Origin: Crocinitomicaceae bacterium | Lineage (GTDB): Bacteria > Bacteroidota > Bacteroidia > Flavobacteriales_D > Crocinitomicaceae | Length of the DNA stretch: 64,000 nt | Assembly (NCBI GenBank): GCA_002709305.1 | Contig: PAQM01000028.1 | Span: 150,990-214,989 of the forward strand | Direction of reading: 5' to 3' | Part shown: positions 47,513 through 62,400 of the stretch, piece after piece | How positions within the stretch are numbered: the first letter of the stretch is position 1 | Layout of the letters: each line of letters begins with the position of its first letter | Made by a program: the position numbers and the translations under genes | The notes under the pieces: generated by a model | Told to the model about the DNA's origin: nothing | The model's input: only the letters and a program-made list of their open reading frames with translations | Database searches by the model: none

Positions 47513-48849
47513 AAACAGAAAAATATACTAAAGCAGTAGCGACCAATATGGTGATTGCTAATATGGTCGGCACTGGCATCTTTACTGCCATTGGATATCA
47601 AGTAATGAACAATGGTATCCCTGATCCTTTTAGTATCTTAATTATATGGGTGATTGGTGGTCTTCTTTCCTTATGTGGTGCTTTTTCGTATAGTGAAGTA
47701 GCAAGTTGTGTCAATCGTTCTGGCGGTGAATACTCTTATCTTTCTGACTTATATCACCCTTTAGTTGGTTTCTTAAGCGGGTGGACTTCAATAATTGTAG
47801 GTTTTTCAGCTGCTATAGCTGCATTAGGTTTAGCTATAGGAGAGTACTTTTTGCCATTAATCGGGTTTGATAAGGATTATACTTTTAATGTTTTAGTCTT
47901 TGATATTTCTATTCAGAAGCTTGTAGCTCTAGGGGCGATAATTATAATCGCGGGAATTCATATGAGAGGAATAAAATTTGGAGGAATTTTTCAAAACTAC
48001 ATCACTTTCTTTAAACTAATTCTAATTAGTTTAATTTTAGTCCTTCCGTTTCTTTTTTCGGACTACGAACACAGCAACATAAGATTTTTGCCAACTGCAG
48101 AGACATCAAAAACAATTTTAAGTTCTGCGTTTGCAGGTTCTTTAGTATGGGTAATGTTCTCTTATAGTGGTTGGAATGCAAGTACATACATTTTAAAAAA
48201 TCTAGAAAACCCAAAAAAAACATTACCGTTTTCATTGATTTTCGGTACTATATTTGTCACTATAATATACGTTTTGTTAAATTTTATTTTTATGTATGTA
48301 GCTTCCTTCAAAGAGTTAGAAGGACAAATAGATGTTGGTAATATTGTAATGCAAAAAGTTCTTGGGAAAAACACAGCTCTTATAATTAGCGGTGTTTTTT
48401 CATTTGCCTTGCTTTCAGGCATAAGTGCCATGATGATGGCGGGTCCAAGAGTTGCAGAAGAGATTGGAAAAGATTTTGACTTATTTAAGCTATTAGCCAA
48501 ACAAAATCGTAAGGGAAACCCCACTAGTGCTATTATTTTTATAGCCTCTGTTTCATCTCTTCTGGTTGTCTTCTCCTCCTTTAAAGACATGATAGAATAT
48601 ATCGGAATTGCCCTTACAATTTTTTCATTTTTAACTGTTTCTGCTGTTTTTATTATTCGTAAAAAAAATATTAAAAACCAATTAGGTGTTCGTTGTTGGG
48701 GCTATCCATTTACGCCATTACTTTTTCAATTTTTATCCTTATGGATGATGTATTATTTTATAAGTGAGGACCCTATAAAAATAGTTTGGTGCATTCTAAC
48801 ATTAATGCCAGCGGTATTGATTTACTACATTTCAAAGAGTAGAAAGTGA
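47509..48849 (+). CDS. APC-superfamily amino-acid permease
   Basis: This 446-residue inner-membrane transporter has about twelve helices and the APC signature at the first one (MVIANMVGTGIFTAIGYQ), with a SYSGWNASTYILKNLENPKK segment typical of the sixth helix region. Start is the GTG at 47509 overlapping the previous stop. Family members import amino acids by proton symport or exchange. Within this envelope cluster it could recover amino acids released from peptidoglycan peptides, but that link is only positional. Confidence 0.88.
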   Translation: MKTEKYTKAVATNMVIANMVGTGIFTAIGYQVMNNGIPDPFSILIIWVIGGLLSLCGAFSYSEVASCVNRSGGEYSYLSDLYHPLVGFLSGWTSIIVGFSAAIAALGLAIGEYFLPLIGFDKDYTFNVLVFDISIQKLVALGAIIIIAGIHMRGIKFGGIFQNYITFFKLILISLILVLPFLFSDYEHSNIRFLPTAETSKTILSSAFAGSLVWVMFSYSGWNASTYILKNLENPKKTLPFSLIFGTIFVTIIYVLLNFIFMYVASFKELEGQIDVGNIVMQKVLGKNTALIISGVFSFALLSGISAMMMAGPRVAEEIGKDFDLFKLLAKQNRKGNPTSAIIFIASVSSLLVVFSSFKDMIEYIGIALTIFSFLTVSAVFIIRKKNIKNQLGVRCWGYPFTPLLFQFLSLWMMYYFISEDPIKIVWCILTLMPAVLIYYISKSRK

Positions 48850-48873
48850 TAAATCAAGTCTATTAAATTAGTT

Positions 48874-49701
48874 TTAATTTTTTGGCCTTATTATATTATA
48901 TATTCCACTCAAGTCATACAAACCATATTTACCAGGGACAGATTTATTCTGTCCTGCATAGCTTAAAGTTATAGCTATTCTTTTCTTAAAATCTTTCCAA
49001 CATATAAAAATAGCACTATGCTCTACATTGTGAAAAGAGTAATTAACATGATAAACCCAATCTCCAGGTTGCAGAATGTCAAATTGCGAAAATTTAGTTC
49101 CTTTTTTGTTACTATAAATAGTCTCTCTATTAGTCCTGTTGAATCCCGATCTAGTGAAAACTCTATCCACAAAATCCCAACAAGATCCTTTTACTATCGA
49201 CCGACTTTTTATCGCCATTCGATGTCCCTCATTAATAACCCTTAATCCATTATCTGTTGTTTCAGACAGACAACTTTCATCATTAAGGCAGCAACAATTT
49301 TTCAGTTTTTCACTCTCTGCTAAAAAGTTTTTATCCGGACAAAAAATACTCTTTGAATCTACTAGTTTTTTTGGGGTAGATAAAGTGTCAGATATAGATT
49401 TATCTATTAATTTAAATGCCAAAGAGTCTAAAGTTTGTTGAGTGCTAATTAAATCATAGGATAAAGAATCTGTTTTATTTTGTAAAATTTTTAGTGATAA
49501 ATATACTTGTGCAACTTCTTTCTTAAATGATTTTCTGTCTTTGTTTATTATAAGTTCTAAACTATCTATTTTTTGTTTATTTCCCCAAAATTTCCAGAAT
49601 TGAGCGTTGATAAAAGTGACGTTAAACATTAAGATTAATATTGTTATCAATGATGTTCGATTGAAAAACAGACTGTTTTTTATTTCCTTATATTCCTTCA
49701 T
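48874..49701 (-). CDS. CHAP/NlpC-like cysteine peptidase, membrane-anchored
   Basis: This 275-residue protein has one N-terminal membrane segment (about residues 17-34), a coiled-coil-like region (about 45-100), and a C-terminal domain with cysteine-peptidase spacing: Cys174 in KGSCWDFVDRVF, then LQPGDWVYHV and His228 in NVEHSAIFI. This fits NlpC/P60 or CHAP amidases that cleave peptidoglycan peptides. A cysteine-rich patch, NCCCLNDESC, precedes the domain at 135-144. It is convergent with the permease at the end of the envelope cluster. The assignment rests on motif spacing and context. Confidence 0.68.
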   Translation of the reverse strand: MKEYKEIKNSLFFNRTSLITILILMFNVTFINAQFWKFWGNKQKIDSLELIINKDRKSFKKEVAQVYLSLKILQNKTDSLSYDLISTQQTLDSLAFKLIDKSISDTLSTPKKLVDSKSIFCPDKNFLAESEKLKNCCCLNDESCLSETTDNGLRVINEGHRMAIKSRSIVKGSCWDFVDRVFTRSGFNRTNRETIYSNKKGTKFSQFDILQPGDWVYHVNYSFHNVEHSAIFICWKDFKKRIAITLSYAGQNKSVPGKYGLYDLSGIYNIIRPKN

Positions 49702-50033
49702 TTATTAATTAAAAATAATAATCCTACTAATTGTAAAAAAGTAAAAGCATAAAAGATGAAAACAAGATTGTTTTCGCTTCAGCCTTTTAATCATTATGCT
49801 TTGATTATATAAATTCTTTCTTTTTTCAACTTTAAAAGACCGAAATTTCTTTTTCACATCCTTTTGAAGCTTATTAATGAAGATAAAAATTATTTCGATT
49901 TAGTTTTTAACTTACAATAAAATTAGTCTTGCCAATCTAGCTATATTATAACTCTGATAATAACTTATTGACTATCCGCTTTCCATTTTACCCAAATCCT
50001 TATCTTTGGCTTACTTTGTATTTTAAAAATCTG
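49702..50033. promoter_or_regulatory. Divergent control region, with two inverted repeats and a -7 box
   Basis: This 332-base gap holds no gene. It contains two inverted repeats, GAAAACA/TGTTTTC (49758-49775, four-base loop) and TAATCA/TGATTA (49788-49807). An exact plus-strand -7 box TATCTTTG lies at 50001-50008, about 25 bases before the exonuclease ATG at 50034. No good -33 box goes with it. Confidence 0.35.
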
Positions 50034-50588
50034 ATGAAAAACGAAATCATTGTACTTGATATAGAGACTACAGGTTTAGACGCTAATAAAGACTTTATAC
50101 TTGAACTAGGAATGGTAGAGCTCAACTTAGATAATGGAAAGATTACCGAACTATTTAATCAAGTTTTTAAGGACCCTAGCTTAAGTGCAAAACATCATAA
50201 ATCATGGATTTTTGAAAATGGATTTATGGATATCGATGAAGTTAGAAACGCCTTGCCATTATCTGAGTACTTTGAAGAAATTCAATCTCTAATGAACCCC
50301 TATAAGGGTAGAATAACAGCATGGAACAGGGACTTTGACAGTAAGTTTTTAGTTAAAAGTGGATTTGACTTAGGGCCTGATATTTTATGTCCAATGAAGG
50401 AAAGTGTTGATTTCTTTAAGATTGAAGGTAATTATGGATACAAATGGGCGAAAGCTCAGGAGGCATGGGATATACTGTTCCCTGAAACACCTAAAACAGA
50501 AAAGCACAGAGGTCTTGACGACTCTAAAATGGAAGCGGCTATAATTTATGAATTACATAAAAGAGACGTAATAAACTTTTCACTTTAA
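50034..50588 (+). CDS. DEDDh 3'-5' exonuclease
   Basis: This 184-residue exonuclease has the DEDDh signature: Asp9 and Glu11 in VLDIETTG, the second Asp in TAWNRDFDSKFL, and His/Asp in KHRGLDDSKMEA. It belongs with DnaQ/epsilon-type or oligoribonuclease-like enzymes that remove nucleotides from 3' ends. I chose the ATG at 50034. An upstream in-frame TTG at 49968 would add 22 unlike residues and put a -7 box inside the gene. It lies 23 bases before the dual-nuclease gene in the same direction. Confidence 0.88.
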   Translation: MKNEIIVLDIETTGLDANKDFILELGMVELNLDNGKITELFNQVFKDPSLSAKHHKSWIFENGFMDIDEVRNALPLSEYFEEIQSLMNPYKGRITAWNRDFDSKFLVKSGFDLGPDILCPMKESVDFFKIEGNYGYKWAKAQEAWDILFPETPKTEKHRGLDDSKMEAAIIYELHKRDVINFSL

Positions 50589-50611
50589 AAGAAAAAAGAA
50601 TTAAATAAAAG

Positions 50612-52138
50612 ATGTCAGAAAAAAAATCAGGAATTAAAAAATATGCAGAAGACATAGAAAAATCAATTAATTCTTTAAAGAAAATAGGATACATCCCTTC
50701 AGATAAGTTTAATCAAGAAACCCCTTTCAGATACCCTGTTGCTAAAATGCCAAAGGGTGAGTTCATTAAGCTCCCAAGAAAAGGAAATATTAATAAAAAA
50801 AGTTATACAGAAAATTTCTTCTTTAAATATTTAACGAATCATTTCGCAAAGGATTTTACCGTGCTTAATGATAGTATTGTTCCGCCAAAAACAGGAATGG
50901 CTTATGAGCCTGATTTCGTTTTATATGATGGAAATAAAGGAAATACGATTTTTCTAAATATAGAGATTGATGAACCTTACGAAGGTTTTTCTAGAACATC
51001 AACACATGAAATAAACTCTAATGATTTAAGAGATCTGTTCTTTCAAAATAGAGGATGGATAGTTATTCGTTTTGCCGAAATTCAAATTCACCAAGAGCCA
51101 AAAGAGTGCTGTTTATTTATCGCTGATGTTATTAAAGAATTAAAGCCAGATTATATTATTCCAATTGAACTGAAAACATTAACTCATCCAAGTATTGTTG
51201 AACAGTGGAATAAACTTAAATCAAATAATTGGGCGAAAAAAAAATATCGAGAAAATTATTTGGGCATTAAAAGTTTTAGTTTTAGAGGACAGAAAAAAAT
51301 TCCGCAGAACGTTGAACAAACAGATGCTGATATAAAACTTGAATCTCTGATTTCCGAAAAAATTCCTCAATCTCACTTTGCTGAAATAAAAAAAACAGTA
51401 TTAGGTATAAAGAATTCCAATAGAGATAGAGATCAAAGAATTTCATTTGACGCAAAGGAACACCGATATTTTATAGATGGAAATCCAGACACTATATCGG
51501 TTAGCGAATTAATTGGCAAATTCTTTCAGGAATTCGATGAACCGTATTGGTCAAAAATAAAAGCTGCCCAAAGAGGCATTTCCCCTGAAACACTAAGAAA
51601 AGAATGGACAGAGAAAGCTATAGACTCAAGTAATAAAGGAACATACCTACATGAACAAATAGAGAACTTTTATCAAGAAAAATCATATGATTCTTCATTA
51701 AAAGAATTTTGTCATTTCTTATCTTTTAAGAAAAAATACCCCACATTAAAGCCTTATTTATCCGAGTGGAGAATCTTTGATGAAGACTTGCTTATAGGTG
51801 GAACTGTAGATATGCTTTATGAAAAGGATGATGGCTCTCTAATTATATTTGATTGGAAAAGAAGTTTAAAAGTCGTTGATATTAATGGAACTATTATTAA
51901 TAGTGATTATAATTATGGCTTAGGGAAATTAAATCATATTGCAGATAATAGCTATAATAAATATTGTCTGCAACTAAATCTTTATCGGCACATAATCGAA
52001 ACAAAATACAACAAAAAAATAAGTTCAATGAACCTTTTAATCCTTCATCCAGACTATGAATCTTATTTTGTCGTTAAAGTTCCTAAGATGCAGTCAGAGG
52101 TAGACTACATTATAGAAACCTCTCTTGATTGGAGATAA
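50612..52138 (+). CDS. Protein with two PD-(D/E)XK-like nuclease domains
   Basis: This 508-residue protein of no named family has two different nuclease-like halves. The N-terminal half (about residues 60-180) resembles DUF559/Vsr-like folds, with EPDF at 99-102, NIEIDEPYEG (Glu118, Asp120), and DLRDLFFQNRGWIVIRFAE. The C-terminal half (about 280-500) resembles RecB/Cas4-type exonucleases: GTYLHEQIE (His347), GGTVDML (Asp400), DWKRS (Asp414, Lys416) and YCLQLNLY (Gln454, Tyr458). The C-terminal site is complete. The N-terminal site has Asp where the usual lysine would be. With the DEDDh exonuclease just upstream it forms a two-gene unit likely acting on DNA. Confidence 0.7.
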   Translation: MSEKKSGIKKYAEDIEKSINSLKKIGYIPSDKFNQETPFRYPVAKMPKGEFIKLPRKGNINKKSYTENFFFKYLTNHFAKDFTVLNDSIVPPKTGMAYEPDFVLYDGNKGNTIFLNIEIDEPYEGFSRTSTHEINSNDLRDLFFQNRGWIVIRFAEIQIHQEPKECCLFIADVIKELKPDYIIPIELKTLTHPSIVEQWNKLKSNNWAKKKYRENYLGIKSFSFRGQKKIPQNVEQTDADIKLESLISEKIPQSHFAEIKKTVLGIKNSNRDRDQRISFDAKEHRYFIDGNPDTISVSELIGKFFQEFDEPYWSKIKAAQRGISPETLRKEWTEKAIDSSNKGTYLHEQIENFYQEKSYDSSLKEFCHFLSFKKKYPTLKPYLSEWRIFDEDLLIGGTVDMLYEKDDGSLIIFDWKRSLKVVDINGTIINSDYNYGLGKLNHIADNSYNKYCLQLNLYRHIIETKYNKKISSMNLLILHPDYESYFVVKVPKMQSEVDYIIETSLDWR

Positions 52139-52140
52139 TC

Positions 52141-53174
52141 TCAATTAATCTTATCACAATATTTTAACAATCCTTTAAATAAATTTAATTGTCCTTTGGC
52201 TCTATTCAAATTTTGATTGGGGTAAGATACATTATAATATCTATCTCCCATTATATAATCCGTTAAAAAACGAATCCCCTGAACTAAAACAACAACTTTA
52301 GCCCCCAAATTAAGATTGGTTTTTTCAATTTCCAAAAGAGAAGGCTCCGATTCAAAAGTTTGTTTAATCACCTCAAATTTTTCTAAATCAAAGTTATCTC
52401 CACTTGTATCATCTTCTAGCTTTCTATTTGTATATGAGCGAACCATATCCCCAAAATCATATAATATTGTACCTTTCATTAAAGTATCCCAATCAATAAT
52501 TGCATCAACTTTTGAACTATCTTTTTGAAATAAAAAATTACTGCTTTTTGGATCGCCATGGATAATCCTTTGTGGTAGCTTATCATAAATTGTCTCATAT
52601 TCTTGAAGTATATGAATAAACCTATTGATAACTGAAACTTCTACCTCCACTTCAATTATTCTCTTTTTATCGCCCTTTAACAAGGCTTCTTTAAACTTTT
52701 TATATCGCAACTTAAAATTCAAGAAATCAGGAATAGGTTCTTGTAGCTCTTTAACATCAAAGGTTGATAATATTGAGTGAAATTCACATAATGATTTCGC
52801 TGCATTTGAAACAAATATTAATGAAGGGGGCACTTGATGACAGTCTGTGTTATCTATAAAAGAAAACATTCTCCAATAATCTTTGTCTTTTGATTGGTAA
52901 AAAGACATTCCATTTATTGCATTGATAGGATCAAGAATACCCTTTTCGTAATTGTTTTTTTTTAGATGATCCACTACTTTAAAAATATTATTTTGCAGTC
53001 TTTCTGGATATTTGAATACACTTGAATTCAATTGTTGAAGAATATATTTTTTATCCTCTGATATCGTCACTTTAAATGTTTGATTAATCAACCCGCTTTT
53101 AATAGATGAGATACTAATCTCTTCAAACAAGGTGTCTGGAAAGAATTGGCGTACAATAGCTATTAATTCTTCTT

Positions 53175-53178
<4 letters not shown>
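52141..53178 (-). CDS. NahK-like sugar kinase (APH/phosphotransferase fold)
   Basis: This 345-residue kinase of the aminoglycoside-phosphotransferase fold has the catalytic loop IHGDPKSSNFLF (Asp209, Asn214), the pattern IDWDTLMKG, and the DFGD metal site at 241-244 in YDFGDMVRSYT. The two latter segments match N-acetylhexosamine 1-kinase NahK, which phosphorylates GlcNAc/GalNAc at C1. It is the last gene of an operon after a nucleotidyltransferase (4-base overlap) and a GH109-type enzyme, which fits this role. Antibiotic phosphorylation is much less likely in this setting. Confidence 0.8.
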
Positions 53179-57767
<4,589 letters not shown>

Positions 57768-57802
57768 TTTTTAAATCTATTTAGCTGCTAAATGAAAAAT
57801 AA

Positions 57803-58135
57803 TTAACGAGCACATCCAACACACATTCTGCTCTGTGGCATCAATAAAATCCTACCCAAAGGAATTTCTCTACTACAACGAATACAATAGCCAAAATCTT
57901 CTTCATCTACCTTCTCAATTACAAGCTTAAGCTTGCTATATTTTTCTTCCGCCTTTCTAAGGGCAGCCTCAACCACACTTTTGTTATTTATTGCGTCCAT
58001 TCGAGAAACACGGCCAATAGCATTTTCAGGAGAAATCGGTTTTGTGATTTCTTTATACTCTCTAATCGACTCCTTTGTCTTCTCAAGTTCTTCAAGAATA
58101 CGTTTTTTTATCTCTTGTTGATTCTCTTTTTTCAT
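57803..58135 (-). CDS. DksA/TraR-type zinc-finger protein
   Basis: This 110-residue protein has an N-terminal coiled coil and a C-terminal four-cysteine zinc finger (YCIRCSREIPLGRILLMP, then CVGCAR). ENAIGRVSRMDAINNKS is typical of the short TraR/DksA group. DksA itself acts with ppGpp in the RNA polymerase secondary channel. The acidic coil tip of DksA is only partly matched, so a different regulatory effect is possible. It is probably expressed alone. Confidence 0.85.
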   Translation of the reverse strand: MKKENQQEIKKRILEELEKTKESIREYKEITKPISPENAIGRVSRMDAINNKSVVEAALRKAEEKYSKLKLVIEKVDEEDFGYCIRCSREIPLGRILLMPQSRMCVGCAR

Positions 58136-58170
58136 CTACAATGAAAATACTTAATTTTATCTAAAAACAG

Positions 58171-59187
58171 CTACTTATAAAAGTTATCTATATATGCTGA
58201 ATATTCTTTTTTATTAAGAATCAACCGTTTCCATAAAGCGCCAATAAAACCTAAACCATATCCTAGCAACTGAATATAGCTTGTTAAAACAGAGAGTATC
58301 CCTATATTAAAATTTTTGTTTTTAAAACTTGAATCTATAAATATTATAGCTATATGAACTAATATTGGGAGCAAAAAAATAATTGGACATATTATTGAAA
58401 ACATGATTAATATCAACAACCCTATTGTAAATCCTGCTGGAGCAAAATGAACTAGTTTTAAAGACTTTGGGTGTCTTTTATATAAGTTTATTCTTGCTAT
58501 ACCTGAATTAAAAACTTGTTTGAAAAATTGCTTAAGACTTGTTCGTCTTTTATGGTAAACAAATGCGTCTTTAAACAACCTTGTTTTAAACCCATTTTCT
58601 AATATTCGTATACTCATGTCAATATCTTCCCCAAACCTCATTTTAGAAAACCCATTTGTTTTCTTATATACATCTATCGAATAGCCCATATTAAAGCTTC
58701 TTGGATAAAACTTGTCCACCTTTTCACTACCACCACGTATTCCCCCTGTAGTAAAAAAAGAAGTCATTGAATAATTAATTGCTTTTTGTAATAAACTAAA
58801 GTCCTTGTGTGCCTTATCAGGCCCCCCAAATGCATCTACAAAATCTTTTTTTATCAAAGCTTCTACTATCTCAAAATAGTTGTTTGGTAAAACACAATCA
58901 GAGTCTAGAAAAATAATATAATTTCCTATTGCTTTCTCTACACCATAATTTCTGCTTTGACCAGGACCTGTGTTCTCTTTAAAAAAGTATTTTAAGTCCA
59001 CTTTTTCTTGATACTTTTTACATATTTCTTCACACTTTATTTGTGATCCATCTTCGATAATAATTACTTCAAAATCTTTGACTGACTGACTAACCATACT
59101 AGCAAGCAACTCTTCAACTTCTTCCGGCCTATTATAAACTGGTATAACAAATGAATATTTTATGTGTTGATTTTTTGTTTTTTCCAT
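58171..59187 (-). CDS. Family 2 glycosyltransferase, membrane-associated
   Basis: This 338-residue protein has a GT2 (GT-A fold) domain: FVIPVYNRPEEVEELL at the nucleotide site, EVIIIEDGSQ, and the metal motif FLDSDCVLP. GEDIDMSIRI is the catalytic-base region. Two to three membrane helices follow at the C-terminus (about 250-320). Enzymes of this shape transfer sugars in surface-polysaccharide or glycolipid synthesis at the inner membrane. The immediate partner genes are not a full polysaccharide locus. A small hydrophobic open frame precedes it by six bases. Confidence 0.88.
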   Translation of the reverse strand: MEKTKNQHIKYSFVIPVYNRPEEVEELLASMVSQSVKDFEVIIIEDGSQIKCEEICKKYQEKVDLKYFFKENTGPGQSRNYGVEKAIGNYIIFLDSDCVLPNNYFEIVEALIKKDFVDAFGGPDKAHKDFSLLQKAINYSMTSFFTTGGIRGGSEKVDKFYPRSFNMGYSIDVYKKTNGFSKMRFGEDIDMSIRILENGFKTRLFKDAFVYHKRRTSLKQFFKQVFNSGIARINLYKRHPKSLKLVHFAPAGFTIGLLILIMFSIICPIIFLLPILVHIAIIFIDSSFKNKNFNIGILSVLTSYIQLLGYGLGFIGALWKRLILNKKEYSAYIDNFYK

Positions 59188-59193
59188 TACTTA

Positions 59194-59382
59194 TTAATGA
59201 GAAGAATAAAATATGATGCCTTTTTTGTTCGTGCTTAAACGTAATGATTTAAATTTCTTTATGCGAAAAAAGAAGATTAAAGGAAAGTAAAACACTATAC
59301 TTAATAATTCTGCTTTCATAAATTTTATGTTATCAAAGAATAGTCCTAATAATAACCAAAGATAAATATTTTTTAAGAGCAT
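59194..59382 (-). CDS. Possible small hydrophobic protein
   Basis: This is an open frame of 62 codons with an ATG start, six bases upstream of the glycosyltransferase on the same strand. It encodes two hydrophobic stretches (about residues 4-16 and 27-40) and a basic tail. I recognise no family. Its close spacing to the next gene supports expression as a leader gene, but in AT-rich DNA hydrophobic frames also arise by chance. Confidence 0.3.
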   Translation of the reverse strand: MLLKNIYLWLLLGLFFDNIKFMKAELLSIVFYFPLIFFFRIKKFKSLRLSTNKKGIIFYSSH

Positions 59383-59419
59383 TTTTTATGCCTTAAAATT
59401 CTTCGATTAATTCTAATAG

Positions 59420-59456
59420 AAATAAAAAAGCTCCCAACATATCTGCTGGGAGCTTT
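59420..59456 (-). terminator. Intrinsic terminator of the giant surface-protein gene
   Basis: On the minus strand AAAGCTCCCA pairs with TGGGAGCTTT around a ten-base loop and runs into TTTTTTATTT. The perfect ten-pair stem lies 30 bases after the stop codon at 59487. Confidence 0.88.
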
Positions 59457-59486
59457 AGGTAGTCTAAAAGACTATTTAAGTTATAC

Positions 59487-62400
59487 TTATTGTTTTATAA
59501 CTCTAGTTGTTACCTTGTTATCACTTTGTGTGATAATTACTTGGTAGAAACCAGGGTTATAGTCTTCTCCAATTTCAACTTCTGTTTCTTGACGTAAGTC
59601 AACTAATCTACTTTCGATTAATCTTCCTGTTCCGTCGTATACAGAAACCATAACTGGTGTACTTGCGTCTTTCGATGTGATTCGAAGTATTGTCGCATCA
59701 CTGAATGGGTTTGGAGACATTGTTGTCTCGAAATCTATTCCTTCTTCTTGACTCAAGTCTTTTGCGAAGTTATTCACGCCGATTGCTGATCCTGGCATTG
59801 TGTATGTACAAACAATACCATAAGCACCCCAACCGAATCCAGGCAATTCTACAGATACATCAACATCGTATGTTGCTCCAGCTGTTACAGTAAAGTCTGA
59901 TAAACTTCCTGTTCTAGTTGGATAATCAAACGTTTGTTGGTTACCAAATTCATCTGTTAATCTGAATCTGTATCCTGTTGCATCTGTAACAGGTATTGCT
60001 TTAATCGCAGCTGTCAGTGATCCTGCCGTTCCGTTACATTGGTTATTAACCAACTTCGTTGTTGGAAGAGCTGGTATTTCGTGTGTACAAACTGTACCAT
60101 AAACACCGTATGCACTTGGTGTAATACCATTCACACTAGCTAACTTCACTGCCACATCAACATCATACGTTACGCCATTCTCTAGACCAGTAACCCATGC
60201 TAGGTTAATTGTTCTAATAGCTGACTCGTATGTATACTCTTGACCTGTAGTTGGATTTGTGAATCTGAATCTATATTCTTCAGCGTTGTATGGCGCTCCC
60301 TCAATTGGAATTGCTTTAACAACACTTGTGATTTCAATATTCGCTGTTTGACCACAGAATCCATTTGTCAACCTTGTAGTTGGTAGGTCTGGTGTTGTAT
60401 GTGTACAAACATCACCATAAATACCCCACTCACCATTTATAAACGCTGCAACATCAACATTATAAGTTACTCCTTCAAGTAATCCTTGACTGTAGAAGTT
60501 GTTTAAGTTTACTGTTCTAATCGCAGACGTGTATGTTAACGTGTCTCCTGCAATAGGATCTATCATTCTAAATCTATACGCTGTAGCGTTATAAGGCGCT
60601 CCCTCAATTGGAATTGCTTTAATTACACTATTCATTGTATTAGCTGTAGAGTTACAGAAGCTATTTGTCAACTTAGTAGTTGGTAAGTCTGGTGTATAGT
60701 GTGTACAAACCTCACCATATTCACCCCATGCACTTACAGGGCCTCCACCATTACTACTTAACTTCACTGCTACGTCAACATCGTATAATATACCTTCAGT
60801 GATTCCAACGAAGTTCTGTAAGTTCACTGTTCTAATAGCAGACTCATAGATCATCGTGTCTCCTGCAATAGGATCTATCATTCTGAATCTATATGCCTCA
60901 GCGTTATACGCACCCTCAACTGGGATTGCTTTAATTACACTGTTCATAGAGTTCGCTACTTGACCACAGAATCCATTTGTCAACTTCGTTGTTGGAAGCG
61001 CTGGAGTTGTGTGTGTACATAACGGTCCGTATGCTTGTAGTGTACCTGCAGTAGGTCCTTGTCCAAGCGTTAACGCAACTTCTACATCGTATGTGATACC
61101 TTCAGTCAATCCTAGAACATTTAAGTTAATTGTTCTAAGTACCGATGGATAGATCACTTGGAATCCAGTTAATGGATCCGTTACTCTGAATGTATAGTTT
61201 GTAGCTCCAGGAACCTCAATCGCTTTAATAACACTGTTCATTGCATTGGCAGTATCATCACAGAATGCGTTCTGTAGCTTAGTTGTTGGAAGAGGATCAA
61301 ATGCTAACGTACACACTGGTCCATATTCACCTAACACACCACTTTGCGTTACAGCTACAGCAACATCATATGTTACACCATTTACTGTTGCAAAGTTATT
61401 TAAGTTAACAGTTCTAATCGCAGACGTGTATGTTAACGTGTCTCCTGCAATAGGATCTATCATTCTAAATGTATAAGCCTCTGCTCCTGGGTATATGATT
61501 GCTTTAATCGTACCCGACATTTGCCATGCAATACTTGTATTACAGTATGCAGCTTCTAGTTGTGTTAATGGATATGGTCCTTCTAATGTACAGATTGGAC
61601 CCCAATCACCAACGATACCGTTCTTCGTTACTTGAACATCTACGTCGTATACAACATTGTCTTGTATCGCGAAGTTAGATAAACTAACTACTCTAGTTGG
61701 ATTCGTGTACGTCATAACTGTTCCAGTTAATGGATCAGTTAATCTGAACGTATATGAATCTGCACCAGGTACAGCGTTCGCTTTAATAATACTTGACGAT
61801 GTCTCTGCTTTACTTCCACAGAAACTGTTTGTTAACTGCGTAGTTGGTACAGTAGTATTGAATGCAAATGGTCCAACCCAGTTACCTGTGTTAACACCGC
61901 AATCAGACTGTACGTAGAACTCGTAAGCAGTAGAGTTCGATAATCCAGTAACAGTTTCTGTTGTATTCGCTGTTCCTGAAATCGTTGTTCCTGTACCTAG
62001 TGTGAATCCAGCAGCACCATACTCAACGTTAGCTAAACCAGCTCCTCCGTCAACCCATGAAAGGTCAGCTGAAGTTTCTGTTTCGTTAGCAGATGATAAT
62101 GATGTCACATCTGGACATGCAGAGTGATCCGACACAAACGTGAACGGTCCAACCCATGCACTTACATCTGATCCACAAATAGATTGTACATAGAAGTCAT
62201 ATGAAGTCGACGCTGTCAATCCAGTAACAACTGCTGGATTAGCACCTAAGTTTGGTATTAGAGTGCCTGAACCTTGAGCGAATCCAGTTGGACCCCACTC
62301 TAAGTTAAATAACGCTGTACCAGCATTATCTGTCCATCCTAAATCAGCTGAGTTATCAGTGATATTAGTAGCTGTTAAAGCTGTTGGTTCTAAACAAGCA

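Noticed and set aside
48162..48590. Open frame of 142 codons on the minus strand
   Set aside because: It lies wholly inside the APC permease gene, whose membrane helices and APC signature are clear; it is a shadow frame.
49968..50033. Longer exonuclease starting at TTG 49968
   Set aside because: The added residues show no family likeness, and a -7 box (50001-50008) lies inside them; the family motif VLDIETTG comes right after the ATG at 50034.
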